Source: Bryobacterales bacterium
GTDB lineage: Bacteria; Acidobacteriota; Terriglobia; Bryobacterales; Bryobacteraceae
Reading direction: 5' to 3'
DNA length: 45,526 nt
Assembly (NCBI GenBank): GCA_003167495.1
Contig: PMSX01000074.1
Coordinates: forward strand, 1 to 45,526
Positions 37,235 through 45,526 of this stretch are shown here, piece after piece (the first letter of the stretch is position 1; every line of letters begins with the position of its first letter). The position numbers were made by a program, and so were the translations under genes. The notes beneath the pieces are model-generated. The model worked only from the letters and a program-made list of their open reading frames with translations, was not told the origin of the DNA and searched no databases.

Positions 37235-38542
37235 ATGAATACCTCGCCCCAATTGCAATCTGCGCTCTCACGGTACGTCGACCGGCATCGAGACCGTTTG
37301 CTTGAAATTCTTCAGGAACTGGTGCGAATCCCTTCTGAAAACACTCCACCCACGGGTGGCGAGCAGAAGTGCCAGGCTTGGATTGCGAAGCTGTTAGCGG
37401 AAATCGGATGGAAACCCGAGTTGTATGACATTGACGAAGTTCCGGGCTTGCTCGCGCATCCGCTCTTTCATCCTGGCCGGAATTACCGAGGTCGGCCGAA
37501 TCTGGCAGCACAGCGCAAAGGTTCCGGCGGTGGGCGTTCATTGCTATTGACCGGGCATATCGACACGGTCCCGCGCGGCACGCTAGCGTGGACTCGCGAT
37601 CCTTTCAGCGGCTACATTGAAGGTACCCGGCTCTATGGGCGCGGCTCAAACGATATGAAAGGCGGAATCGCCACAAATCTCTTTGTGGCTGAATGCGTTG
37701 CCAAGCTGAACTTACCGCTGAGGGGCGACTTGCTCTTCGAATCTGTGATTGATGAAGAATTTGGCGGTGCGAACGGCACGCTGGCGGGGCGCCTGCGCGG
37801 GCATAACGCCGACGCCGTTATTCTTTCCGAACCGTCTTCTTTACGAATCTGTCCGGCACAACGCGGTGGCCAAATCGCTCATGTCATCTTTCGCAGCGTC
37901 AGCGGCGGCGTTTTACAGCATGACCACTTCCCCACTGGCGCAATTCCACAGCTTACGCATTTTCTCAGCTGTGTGCAAGATTTCGCTGCACAACGCACGC
38001 TGCATGCTCGACCGCACGAGATGTATGCGTTCCTCAAAGACCCGGTACCGGTTGTAGTCACCAAAGTATTTACAGGTCCTTGGGGCTTCGGCGAACCGAT
38101 CACAGTTCCGGATTTGGCCCAAGTGGAAATGTATTGGCAATTTATGCCGGGTGAGACAGGGGCGGAAGTTGAACGGGAGTTTCGTCAATGGCTGCGTGAC
38201 GTAGTTGCACAAGCCCCGCATGTTTTTCCGGTGTCTCCTGAAGTACGTTACCCGATTCGTTGTTTGCCTGGCTCGGCCATTTCCGCAACGGATCCCCTAG
38301 TCACGGAACTTTTGGCTTGCGCCGAAAAAACCCTTGGCGCCAAGCCTGCTATTGAAGGGATAGAAGGCCCTTGTGACATGTTCATTTTCCAGCAGGGCTT
38401 TCAAATACCGGCCGTTATTTTTGGCGCTTGCGGAAGCAATACTCATGCGCCCGATGAATACGTTGAAATCGAGTCTCTTGTCTCAGCCGCGAAGACCCTT
38501 CTTCTCTTCGTAGCTGAGTGGTGTGGATCAGATCCGTCATAG
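37235..38542 (+). CDS. M20 family metallopeptidase (ArgE/DapE/ACY1-like)
   Basis: A 435-residue di-zinc amidohydrolase. Motifs in order: TGHIDTVP (first His and Asp), GRGSNDMKGG (bridging Asp), VIDEEFGG (catalytic Glu pair), ILSEPSS, and a C-terminal GSNTHAPDEYVEIE with the last His ligand. It removes acyl groups from N-acyl amino acids or cleaves dipeptides; no signal peptide, so it acts in the cytoplasm. ATG 37235 is used; an upstream open stretch back to 37007 has no support and overlaps the divergent gene. The ribosome site is weak (GTAG). Probably controlled by the ROK protein. Confidence 0.9.
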   Translation: MNTSPQLQSALSRYVDRHRDRLLEILQELVRIPSENTPPTGGEQKCQAWIAKLLAEIGWKPELYDIDEVPGLLAHPLFHPGRNYRGRPNLAAQRKGSGGGRSLLLTGHIDTVPRGTLAWTRDPFSGYIEGTRLYGRGSNDMKGGIATNLFVAECVAKLNLPLRGDLLFESVIDEEFGGANGTLAGRLRGHNADAVILSEPSSLRICPAQRGGQIAHVIFRSVSGGVLQHDHFPTGAIPQLTHFLSCVQDFAAQRTLHARPHEMYAFLKDPVPVVVTKVFTGPWGFGEPITVPDLAQVEMYWQFMPGETGAEVEREFRQWLRDVVAQAPHVFPVSPEVRYPIRCLPGSAISATDPLVTELLACAEKTLGAKPAIEGIEGPCDMFIFQQGFQIPAVIFGACGSNTHAPDEYVEIESLVSAAKTLLLFVAEWCGSDPS

Positions 38543-38560
38543 CGCTGGGGCGCACATCGA

Positions 38561-39961
38561 TCAGCGTAGTCGAGCGGGTTTCAGTGTCCAGGCTTGTAGA
38601 CGTGCCATCTCCAGAAGTTCCGCCGGGGCGAATCCTGGAGGGTGAATCGGCCAGCTGAAAGCGGCGCGGGCATCCGTAGCGACATATTGCTCGAACTCGA
38701 TCTTGCCTTGTTCTACTCGAACTGGTCCAGGCGTGAGCAGGTGCTCCGCGAGCGTCGCGGCGAAGTCGGGGAGTGACAAGGTTTTCGAACCAACAAACAC
38801 GTCCTTCGGCAAATAGTGATTTCCTTCGATGAAGGATCTGACGTCGGCTATCGCAGCGTCGAATACAAAGTCAGGAATCGTTTGATCGGAATAGTTAGTG
38901 ACTCCCCGGCCCGTGGGTCCATCGACATATTGTGCGGGAAGATCGAGCAATTGCAGCAGGATATCAGCCGCAGAAAGATTACCTGCGTCAACAGACAAAA
39001 AAGTGATGCCCTTTTTGAAATGGCGGGCTAGCTTGAGCTTGTCAACCGAGGGTGGCAAAGGATTCGCATAAATTCTCAGCAAATCGTTGGCGGTTACAAA
39101 CTTGACATCGGGAATCGCTTTAGCGTGCTCAACGTACCTCTTGAGAATTTGGAAGCAGCGTTCGGCATCTTCGGGAGTGCGCCGCGCCGGCAGCGCCCAT
39201 TCTTCTCTTTTGCGCACTGCGCCTTGTGCGAAGTTGACGGCGTCCCAGAACTCTGTGTGTACCATTTCGGTCGGATGATAGTAGGTGCTGATTAAGCCAC
39301 CGCCGGTCTGCCGAAAGTGCTCAACTGCGTCATCGAACTGACGGTACGTTTCAGACTCCGGTATCTGCTTGTCGATATCGGCGCGTATCTGGTATGGGCC
39401 CATGTTGTAAACGTAGAGCAGACCTCCGTACCAGATGGGCTGGTCGCGATAACCCATTTGAATTCCTGAATCCAGGTAGACGTGGACGCCCATGCGCCGG
39501 AGAGCCAAGTTGGATTGCGGCGCCCAGGATGAACCGGGTTGGCCGTAGCAGGCAGGAGAGACGGCGAAGATACGCCCCACGTCTTCGAATCCTTGACGCT
39601 GTCTCCGTTCGAATTCGAGTGCGCCCTCAATGAGTCCAAAATGTTGCAAATTCAATGCCGGGACGGGTTGAATGCTGTGCCAATCGGAGTGATAACCAAT
39701 GCAATGTTTGCCAAGAGCTTGGATAACATCCTGACGGCCACGCCGTTCCAATACCCGGGCCTTTTCGCCAACAACCTTGAAAGTCGCCTGCACTCCAAGA
39801 GATGTCAAATCATTTGCAATCCTTAGAGCGGCATCATCGGCAATAGGGTCGACATAATCCTCAGTGTCAAACCAAAGAACGACGTAGGTTGTTCCTTGAG
39901 CAGCGCAAAGACCCGTCAACAAAAACGATACGCAGCAGCGAAAGAGAAAAGTCTTGAGCAT
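38561..39961 (-). CDS. Polysaccharide deacetylase-like exported protein
   Basis: A 466-residue protein with a signal peptide (about 1-21) and an N-terminal NodB-like region. VVLWFDTEDY supplies the metal-binding Asp, and H91-S-D-W-H95 gives the H-(S/T)-x-x-H pair of carbohydrate esterase family 4. A later His in STYYHPTEM may be the third motif. The C-terminal 180 residues are not recognised. Family members remove N- or O-acetyl groups from chitin, peptidoglycan or xylan. It is convergent with the M20 gene (18-base gap) and divergent from the TonB receptor operon, so it may share regulation with the latter. Confidence 0.78.
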   Translation of the reverse strand: MLKTFLFRCCVSFLLTGLCAAQGTTYVVLWFDTEDYVDPIADDAALRIANDLTSLGVQATFKVVGEKARVLERRGRQDVIQALGKHCIGYHSDWHSIQPVPALNLQHFGLIEGALEFERRQRQGFEDVGRIFAVSPACYGQPGSSWAPQSNLALRRMGVHVYLDSGIQMGYRDQPIWYGGLLYVYNMGPYQIRADIDKQIPESETYRQFDDAVEHFRQTGGGLISTYYHPTEMVHTEFWDAVNFAQGAVRKREEWALPARRTPEDAERCFQILKRYVEHAKAIPDVKFVTANDLLRIYANPLPPSVDKLKLARHFKKGITFLSVDAGNLSAADILLQLLDLPAQYVDGPTGRGVTNYSDQTIPDFVFDAAIADVRSFIEGNHYLPKDVFVGSKTLSLPDFAATLAEHLLTPGPVRVEQGKIEFEQYVATDARAAFSWPIHPPGFAPAELLEMARLQAWTLKPARLR

Positions 39962-40062
39962 TTGTAGTGGTCAGAGAAACTTTGAACAACATTACGCCCG
40001 ACTTAACCCTTTGTCAACGGTTTCGTGGAAACACCGGCGTTATCAACGCATCGTCTTCGCTC

Positions 40063-40164
40063 GGGCCGCAAAAAAATATCTTGACAGCTGCGGAGTCCAG
40101 GTGGAATAATTCGATTCTGTTGTTCTTTTGACCACTTTGTTGTGGGCCGCAAGAAAGTATCTTG
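40063..40164 (+). repeat. 21-bp direct repeat (19/21 identical) ahead of the TonB receptor gene
   Basis: Copies at 40063-40083 and 40144-40164 begin GGGCCGCAA and end TATCTTG, with two G/A differences between them; the starts are 81 bases apart. The first copy runs into the -35 hexamer TTGACA, the second lies in the presumed leader. They may be binding sites for an activator or repressor of the receptor operon. Confidence 0.6.
40081..40110 (+). promoter_or_regulatory. Sigma-70-type promoter for the TonB receptor operon
   Basis: TTGACA (40081-40086), an 18-base spacer and AATAAT (40105-40110) form the best -35/-10 match noticed in the window. The implied start near 40117 gives a leader of about 140 bases before the receptor ATG, and that leader contains the second copy of the direct repeat. 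Confidence 0.55.
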
Positions 40165-40257
40165 CTGGTATTCAACCACGAGTATCGCAATCGCCCGTCG
40201 AGTAACGGTCGGGGCAATGGAGCTCCTATCTCAATCTAAACCGGGAGGGTCGCTTAC

Positions 40258-43200
40258 ATGAGAATTTTCGGTTCTGGCAGGAGACAGGGACCGTTCGCGC
40301 CGTCTGCTTTTAGTTTTCTGCTAATTGCTTTGGCCACCGCTGGCGTGGCGTCGGGGCAAGCCGTTGGAAACATTTCCGGCTATGCCAAGGACAGTAGCGG
40401 AGCCGCAGTGCCCGACGTCGCGGTGACCGCTGTCATGGTCGAGCAAAAAACCAATCGCGCGGCAAAAACCGACGACCAGGGATTCTATAGTTTTGTGGGT
40501 TTACTTCCTGGCCATTACGAAGTGTCGTTCCAGGCCAAGGGCTTCGAGGTGCAAGTGCGAACGGGCCTGGAACTGACTGTGGGGCAAGATCTACGCGTAG
40601 ACGCGGCCCTTACGGTTGGCTCAGTTCAAACGAAGGTGGACGTTGGGGCTGCGGCGCCGCTGGTGGATACCGTTTCGTCAACACTCTCGGGGCTGATCGA
40701 CGATCGCCGTGTTGTGGATCTCCCTCTAAACGGCCGCAATATCATCGGACTTGCGGCGCTTCTGCCAGGCGTGACCAACGTGAGCGCGCCGCAATCAATG
40801 GGGGACGCACGGGGAGGTCCCACAATGGACGTGAATGGTGGCCGACCCAACATGAATCTGTTCACGCTCGACGGTGGCTACTTTAACAATCCCTCACGAA
40901 ACACGGGCATTAGTTACCCGCCGCCTGATGCCATTCAAGAAGTTCGAATTCTAACCCAGAATTTCAACGCCGAATTTGGCCACAGCCCTGGCTCGCAGGT
41001 GGAAGTGCTCTCAAAAGCAGGAACGAATTCTTTTCACGGGGCCGCTTGGGAATTTCTTCGTAACAATGATTTGAACGCGCGCGATTTTTTTGCGCCTAGC
41101 GTACCCACCGAACGGCAGAACCAGTTTGGCGCCGCTGCCGGCGGCCCTATTTTCAAGAACAAGCTATTCGTATTTGGTTCATACCAAGGGCTCAGCAACC
41201 ACCAACAAGCGGAAAGCCGCGTTGCTACTGTTCCAACGGCTGCCGAGCGAAATGGAGACTTCACCGCCTTGGGTAGCACGCTAGTGGACCCCATGAATAC
41301 GCTGACAGGCCAGCCGCTGACTGGCAGCAATGGCGCTCCGTGTGTGTCAGGCAATGTGATTTCACCTTTTTGCATCAGCCCGGTCGCAACAAAGGTTTTG
41401 CAGTACATTCCGCAATCCGCCTCGGGCCAAGTGGTTTCACTTGCGTCGAGTCCCTTGACCGAGAATCTCGGCGAACTGCGAGTTGATTGGAACGAAAGCG
41501 ACAAACACCACATTTTTGGGCATTATTATCAGGATCAGAACAACAATTCAGATCCCTTCGGGGGCGGCAATCTTGCGGGCTACGTCAGCACCAGCTTCAT
41601 CGTTGCCACGAAACAAGCAACCGTCAACGACACATATTCTTTCTCACCGACATTGATTAACCAGGCGATCTTTTCCGTATTGGACAGTAATTCGAACGAA
41701 GCGAATAATCAAACTATCAATCCAACCTCACTGGGGATAAACCTTCCCCAATACCTCCCCAACGGCGGGCCCATCATAGACATTGGCGGAGGCGGCAGCG
41801 ACGTTGCGCTCAGCAGTAACACCCCGACCACTTTTACCGGCGTCAGTTATCAGATTCGCGATGATCTGAGTTGGATCAAAGGCAGGCACAGCTTCAAATT
41901 TGGATTTGAGTCTCTTTTGCTAAATTTTCACCAGATCTTTATTGAGACTCCGAGTATCACGTTCGACGGGAGCAGGAGCGGCGACCCGATCGCAGATTTT
42001 ATGCTCGGCGCATTTGATACGACAAATGTAGCGTTCGGAGTCCGGAACACCAATGCCTATACGACCTACAACTCCTTCTATGCCCAAGACGAGTTCAAAA
42101 TGCGCCCCAACTTCACGCTCACTCTTGGCCTCCGGTATGAGCCATTTCTGCCCTGGATCGAAAAGAATAATGAGATCAATACAGTTAGGCCAGGTGTTCA
42201 GTCCGTCAAAGTCCCGGATGCGCCTCCTGGCATTGTTTTTCCAGGCGACCCCGGGATCCCACGCGGACTGGACGGGCCGGATCTGAATAACTTAGCGCCT
42301 CGAATCGGCTTAGCTTGGGACGTTTTCGGGAACGGGAAAACAAGCGTTAGGGCCGGCTACGGTTGGTTCTACGAATCTATCAATGCCGATTCGATTGCGC
42401 AGGAGAACCCTCCTTTCGCGGGTTTTCTGGCGGCTGCTGGAGGTCTTGCTTCCGATCCGTTCGGCTCCGTCGGACAGACTGCGCCTCCGGCAACGGTAAG
42501 TGGAAAGTTCGGGTGTATCAAGATATCCGCCTATCCCGGCTATAGTTGCCCGCTTTTCCCGTTGCCTGTTTCCGGTGTTTTTACAGGGCCAAATTTGGTC
42601 TCTCCTTATATTCAGGAGTGGACATTCTCGATCCAGCACCAGCTCACTTCGAGTACTATGCTTGAAGTTGCGTATGCCGGCAAGATCGGGACGAAGATTG
42701 AGGCGTTGCGCACGTATAATCCGGCCAAGTTTGAGCCCGACCCCGTTACCGGCGCGCCTGCTTCAGAGGGAAACGTTAATGATCGAACGATTTACGAACC
42801 CGGTATTCTGGGGCCGCAAGAATATTTGCTCGGAAACGATTTTCGAAGCTGGTATCACAGCTTTCAGACCCAAGTGACCAAACGTTTCAGCCGGGGGCTC
42901 TCGGTTGTGGGCTCGTACACTTTGGCGAAGTCCATCGACAGCAGCTCTACGGACAACCTGGGCGCACAGGTTGCCGATCCTTTCAATCTGCACCAGGAAA
43001 AAGGCCGATCGGACTGGGATCGCCGGAATGCTTTCGTCGCATCTTGGATTTACTCTCCTTCCGTTCACCTTTCCAATCGACTGGCTAACTTGGCTTTAGG
43101 CGGGTGGACTGTCACTGCGATTCACACTCTGCAAAGCGGTTTGCCGATCACTTTCTGGGAGGGCCAGGACGTTGCGCTGGACGGCACCCAAAATAGTCAA

Positions 43201-43617
43201 CAACACGCGCAAATTGCTCCGGGAGCGACCGACGCCACAATAGTGTTGAATCATCCCAATCGCAACGCGTTTGTGAATAATTTCTTCAATGCTACAGCGT
43301 TTATCAATCCGAACCTACTGCCTCCCGGCACTTATGGAAATTCAGGCCGGGGCATTATCAGCGGACCGGGCTTCGCGAACACCGATTTTTCCGTTTTGAG
43401 GAACTTTACACTTCTCGAAAATCTGAAATTGCAATTCCGCGCCGAGATGTTCAACGTGTTTAATCAGGTAAATTTCAGCCTGCCAGATTCGTACGCCAAT
43501 TCGGCCCTTGTCACGTCGTCGGGCACTCTTGCGAACGGGGGCGCGTTCGGCCAGATTCAGTCTACGGTTTCTGGAACCGGGCGGCAAATCCAGTTTGCTC
43601 TTAAACTGCTGTGGTAG
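40258..43617 (+). CDS. TonB-dependent receptor, Oar-like, with carboxypeptidase-regulatory domain
   Basis: A 1119-residue outer-membrane protein. Signal peptide about 1-34. A carboxypeptidase-regulatory-like domain follows (about 37-120: NISGYAKDSSGAAVPDVAVT ... GFYSFVGLLPGHYEVSF). The plug region shows VVDLPLNGRNIIGLAALLPGV, and the long beta-barrel ends in an aromatic residue (LKLLW). This acidobacterial type takes up large substrates such as oligosaccharides or peptides with TonB energy. A strong GGGAGGG box precedes the ATG. The TPR gene starts inside its last codons, and a GH20 gene follows, so glycan uptake is a fair guess. No SusD-like lipoprotein is present. Confidence 0.93.
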   Translation: MRIFGSGRRQGPFAPSAFSFLLIALATAGVASGQAVGNISGYAKDSSGAAVPDVAVTAVMVEQKTNRAAKTDDQGFYSFVGLLPGHYEVSFQAKGFEVQVRTGLELTVGQDLRVDAALTVGSVQTKVDVGAAAPLVDTVSSTLSGLIDDRRVVDLPLNGRNIIGLAALLPGVTNVSAPQSMGDARGGPTMDVNGGRPNMNLFTLDGGYFNNPSRNTGISYPPPDAIQEVRILTQNFNAEFGHSPGSQVEVLSKAGTNSFHGAAWEFLRNNDLNARDFFAPSVPTERQNQFGAAAGGPIFKNKLFVFGSYQGLSNHQQAESRVATVPTAAERNGDFTALGSTLVDPMNTLTGQPLTGSNGAPCVSGNVISPFCISPVATKVLQYIPQSASGQVVSLASSPLTENLGELRVDWNESDKHHIFGHYYQDQNNNSDPFGGGNLAGYVSTSFIVATKQATVNDTYSFSPTLINQAIFSVLDSNSNEANNQTINPTSLGINLPQYLPNGGPIIDIGGGGSDVALSSNTPTTFTGVSYQIRDDLSWIKGRHSFKFGFESLLLNFHQIFIETPSITFDGSRSGDPIADFMLGAFDTTNVAFGVRNTNAYTTYNSFYAQDEFKMRPNFTLTLGLRYEPFLPWIEKNNEINTVRPGVQSVKVPDAPPGIVFPGDPGIPRGLDGPDLNNLAPRIGLAWDVFGNGKTSVRAGYGWFYESINADSIAQENPPFAGFLAAAGGLASDPFGSVGQTAPPATVSGKFGCIKISAYPGYSCPLFPLPVSGVFTGPNLVSPYIQEWTFSIQHQLTSSTMLEVAYAGKIGTKIEALRTYNPAKFEPDPVTGAPASEGNVNDRTIYEPGILGPQEYLLGNDFRSWYHSFQTQVTKRFSRGLSVVGSYTLAKSIDSSSTDNLGAQVADPFNLHQEKGRSDWDRRNAFVASWIYSPSVHLSNRLANLALGGWTVTAIHTLQSGLPITFWEGQDVALDGTQNSQQHAQIAPGATDATIVLNHPNRNAFVNNFFNATAFINPNLLPPGTYGNSGRGIISGPGFANTDFSVLRNFTLLENLKLQFRAEMFNVFNQVNFSLPDSYANSALVTSSGTLANGGAFGQIQSTVSGTGRQIQFALKLLW

Positions 43618-44921
43618 CGTCGAAGCCTTTTACGTTGCTCGCGCTCGGTTTTGCCGCTCTCGCGTGCGTAGCTCAAACGGTTGATGACTCTTTGCAGGCT
43701 CTGCTGAGCCGGTATCGATCAGAGCCAACCAATGCATTTCTTTGCGAACAGATTGGCGTCTTGTACACGCGCGTCAACGAGTTCGAGAAAGCCGTTGCGT
43801 TTTTCCGGAAGGCGGTCGCGTTGAATCCTGACCGAATGCCGGCGCAAAAGAATCTTGCCACCGTGCTTTGGTTTCTTGGGCACAAGAGCAATTCTACGGC
43901 ACTTTTCACAGCGCTGGAAAAACGCATTCCGAACGATCCAGTGCCGCAACTCTATCTGGGGCTGAGTGCCTATGACGAGAAGAATATGGAAATGGCGGCT
44001 CAGCATTTTGACCGTGCTGGCGCGCTGGCCTCCGAAAACTCAGAAACTCTTCCGTTCGTAATTGAAAGCTATCTGGCTACAAACCGTTCGGAAAAAACCA
44101 TTCACCTACTTGAGGGCCGCATCGCGTCCAGGAACGCCGACTCCCAGACCTATCGTTGGTTGGGAGACGCGTACGACCAGCAGACACTGCCTGAGAAAGC
44201 GTTTCAGGCCTACTCAAAAGCAATAGACGAGGAGCCCGATTTGGCAGAAAACTATCTCGCACTCGCCGGCTTTTCGATCGAGCATGCCAACCCAACGCTT
44301 GCTCGCGAGGTGTTGACTCGCGGTCTTAAGCGGGCGACCAATCCGGCGAAGCTTCAACTCGAGATGGGTCTGGCGTGGGCGATTGAAGGCAACTTTGAAA
44401 CTGCCAAACAGTCTTTTAAGGATGCGAATACTGCCGAGCCCAAATGGCCAATGCCCCTGTTGGCATTGGGTGTGACCGATCTACAGACTGGTGATGCCGA
44501 GCAGGCGGCCGAGTGCTTCCACGAAGCGCGTCGCATCGCTCCAGACGATTACCGGTGTTATTACTTGCATGCCTTAGCGCTCAATCGTTCGCAAAAAAGC
44601 CAAGATGCCGACACGCGCGCCTTGGCGATTTCGGAACTAGAGCGAGCTGTTGCCCTCGATCCGCATCGTGCGGAGCCGCGAATCGCACTAGCGCAGACCG
44701 AGATGGCTGGAGGTCATCTCGGGGAAGCGGAGCACGAATTGCGGGTGGCGCTCCATATTGAACCAAACGAACCTACGGCCCTTTATAAGCTCGCACTGCT
44801 GTGCCGCCGTGAAGGAAAGACACAAGAGGCAGCGCGTCTCCTCCGTGCCTTTGAACAATCGAAAACCAAATCGCACAGTGAAGAGAATCAATTCGTGCTG
44901 ATTTTAAGAACTGTTAAATAG
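43611..44921 (+). CDS. Exported TPR-repeat protein
   Basis: A 436-residue product with a signal peptide (FTLLALGFAALACVAQ). About ten tetratricopeptide repeats follow, for example EKAVAFFRKAVALNPDRMPAQKN, EKAFQAYSKAIDEEPDLAENYLALA and GEAEHELRVALHIEPNEPTALYKLAL. TPR arrays are protein-binding scaffolds; an exported one next to a TonB receptor probably acts in the periplasm as an adaptor or assembly factor. The start is GTG at 43611, overlapping the receptor stop by 7 bases (coupled translation). The GH20 gene begins 7 bases after its stop. There is no catalytic domain. Confidence 0.92.
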   Translation: MVASKPFTLLALGFAALACVAQTVDDSLQALLSRYRSEPTNAFLCEQIGVLYTRVNEFEKAVAFFRKAVALNPDRMPAQKNLATVLWFLGHKSNSTALFTALEKRIPNDPVPQLYLGLSAYDEKNMEMAAQHFDRAGALASENSETLPFVIESYLATNRSEKTIHLLEGRIASRNADSQTYRWLGDAYDQQTLPEKAFQAYSKAIDEEPDLAENYLALAGFSIEHANPTLAREVLTRGLKRATNPAKLQLEMGLAWAIEGNFETAKQSFKDANTAEPKWPMPLLALGVTDLQTGDAEQAAECFHEARRIAPDDYRCYYLHALALNRSQKSQDADTRALAISELERAVALDPHRAEPRIALAQTEMAGGHLGEAEHELRVALHIEPNEPTALYKLALLCRREGKTQEAARLLRAFEQSKTKSHSEENQFVLILRTVK

Positions 44922-44928
44922 CAAGCCT

Positions 44929-45526
44929 ATGTCGACTCTGCGGATATCGTTAATTGGAATTCTGTCTCTGGCCCTTGGTGTGCCTGGGATCGCTGCGACA
45001 TCGTCACCGTTGTTTGCCCGCGGCTACACGGTGATTCCCACGCCGCAGAAAGTAAATCTCCGAGCGAGTGATTTCGAGTTTACTCGCGGCTGGCGCCTTG
45101 AGCTAGGAACTGGAATTCAAGCGGATGACATCGCCGCTCAGAGTCTGCGGGAACAACTGCAAGAGCGCTTTCGATTGACTCTGGGAGGAGCGGTGGCTGA
45201 AGGTTCAATCCGTTTGGCCGTCACTCCCGGAGCTGTTTCGGTGGGAGCCGTGGCAGATAGTGACAAGTCCGCCATAGCCGAGCAGGCCTACCGGCTACGA
45301 TTAGATCCTCACGAGATCAGCGTTACTGGCAACACCCCCATGGGAGTGTTTTATGGAGTCCAGACACTCATCCAGCTGCTGAAAGTAGACGGTGGAAGCC
45401 TGTGGCTACCGGAAGGGGAGATCGAAGATTGGCCAGATCTGGAACTCCGAATCATCTACTGGGATGATGCACACCATTTGGAACATCTCGATGTGCTGAA
45501 GGCGGCTTTGCGGCAAGCCTCGTTCT
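44929..45526 (+). CDS. Glycoside hydrolase family 20-like protein (5' part, runs off the window)
   Basis: An ATG at 44929, 7 bases after the TPR gene stop, opens a frame that remains open to the window edge (199 codons). It has a signal peptide (LRISLIGILSLALGVPGIAA). An alpha/beta domain then matches the N-terminal domain of GH20 beta-N-acetylhexosaminidases: YTVIPTPQKVNL, YRLRLDPHEISVTGNTPMGVFYGVQTLIQLL (key blocks only) and the start of the barrel at LELRIIYWDDAHH. The catalytic Asp-Glu pair would lie beyond the window. RIIYWDDAHH replaces the usual RGxxLDxxRH, so activity or substrate may differ. Third gene of the TonB receptor operon. Confidence 0.85.
   Translation, partial: MSTLRISLIGILSLALGVPGIAATSSPLFARGYTVIPTPQKVNLRASDFEFTRGWRLELGTGIQADDIAAQSLREQLQERFRLTLGGAVAEGSIRLAVTPGAVSVGAVADSDKSAIAEQAYRLRLDPHEISVTGNTPMGVFYGVQTLIQLLKVDGGSLWLPEGEIEDWPDLELRIIYWDDAHHLEHLDVLKAALRQASF

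Larger units (their letters stand above)
39962..40257. other. Divergent intergenic region with promoter and direct repeats
   Basis: 296 bases between the deacetylase-like gene and the TonB receptor operon. It contains a good sigma-70-type promoter (40081-40110) and a 21-base direct repeat at 40063-40083 and 40144-40164, both listed separately. An apparent 67-codon frame on the minus strand lacks any family signal and is not called. Confidence 0.6.

Overview
The window looks like a piece of an Acidobacteriota chromosome, most likely near Bryobacterales/Solibacter. The reasons are a MacB-type duplicated permease (ADOP class) paired with a PadR regulator, an Oar-like TonB-dependent receptor with an N-terminal carboxypeptidase-regulatory domain, two PEP-CTERM proteins, a DUF6152/DUF6644 cluster and many small redox and hydrolase genes. 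No rRNA, tRNA, CRISPR array, complete insertion sequence or phage module was found. This placement rests on protein families read by eye, not on a search.

Layout. 74-4172 (minus): transketolase, CHAD protein and RMD1/YagE-like membrane protein in one tight operon, behind a 600-base leader that holds three inverted repeats. 4772-8675 (minus): two DUF6644 membrane proteins, a DUF6152 protein, a TolB-like propeller and a cytochrome c, in tight order. 8852-10883 (minus): two PEP-CTERM proteins flank an orphan antitoxin-like HTH gene that is followed by the C-terminal stump of a PIN (VapC) toxin. 11095-17168 (plus): CocE/NonD hydrolase, metallophosphoesterase, a large exported protein of unknown function and pgsA. 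rodZ faces pgsA and overlaps its end. 18272-20090: a glutaminyl-cyclase-like M28 enzyme and a DsbA-like protein, convergent with a 1-base gap. 20180-22667 (plus): a two-subunit molybdenum hydroxylase. 22690-25726 (minus): a decay zone with a multiply broken gene, an intact reductive-dehalogenase-like Fe-S protein and the tail of a PQQ alcohol dehydrogenase.

The last 20 kb is transport and scavenging: an SSS symporter, a NIPSNAP protein, the ADOP/PadR pair with a palindromic operator candidate, an enolase-superfamily enzyme divergent from an MFS carrier, and a ROK regulator with an APC permease divergent from an M20 peptidase. The ROK/M20 intergenic region holds two copies of one 12-base site in opposite orientation. 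Then come a polysaccharide-deacetylase-like protein and a TonB receptor-TPR-GH20 operon that runs off the window. Together the ROK regulator, deacetylase and GH20 suggest use of amino-sugar polymers or muropeptides; that is inference.

The strongest unexpected signals are the toxin fossil next to a surviving antitoxin-like gene, the three-lesion pseudogene, the paired ROK-site inverted repeat, the PadR palindrome, the DUF6644/DUF6152/cytochrome operon as a possible uncharacterised membrane-periplasm redox module, and a 15-base tandem duplication that creates an overlapping upstream ORF.
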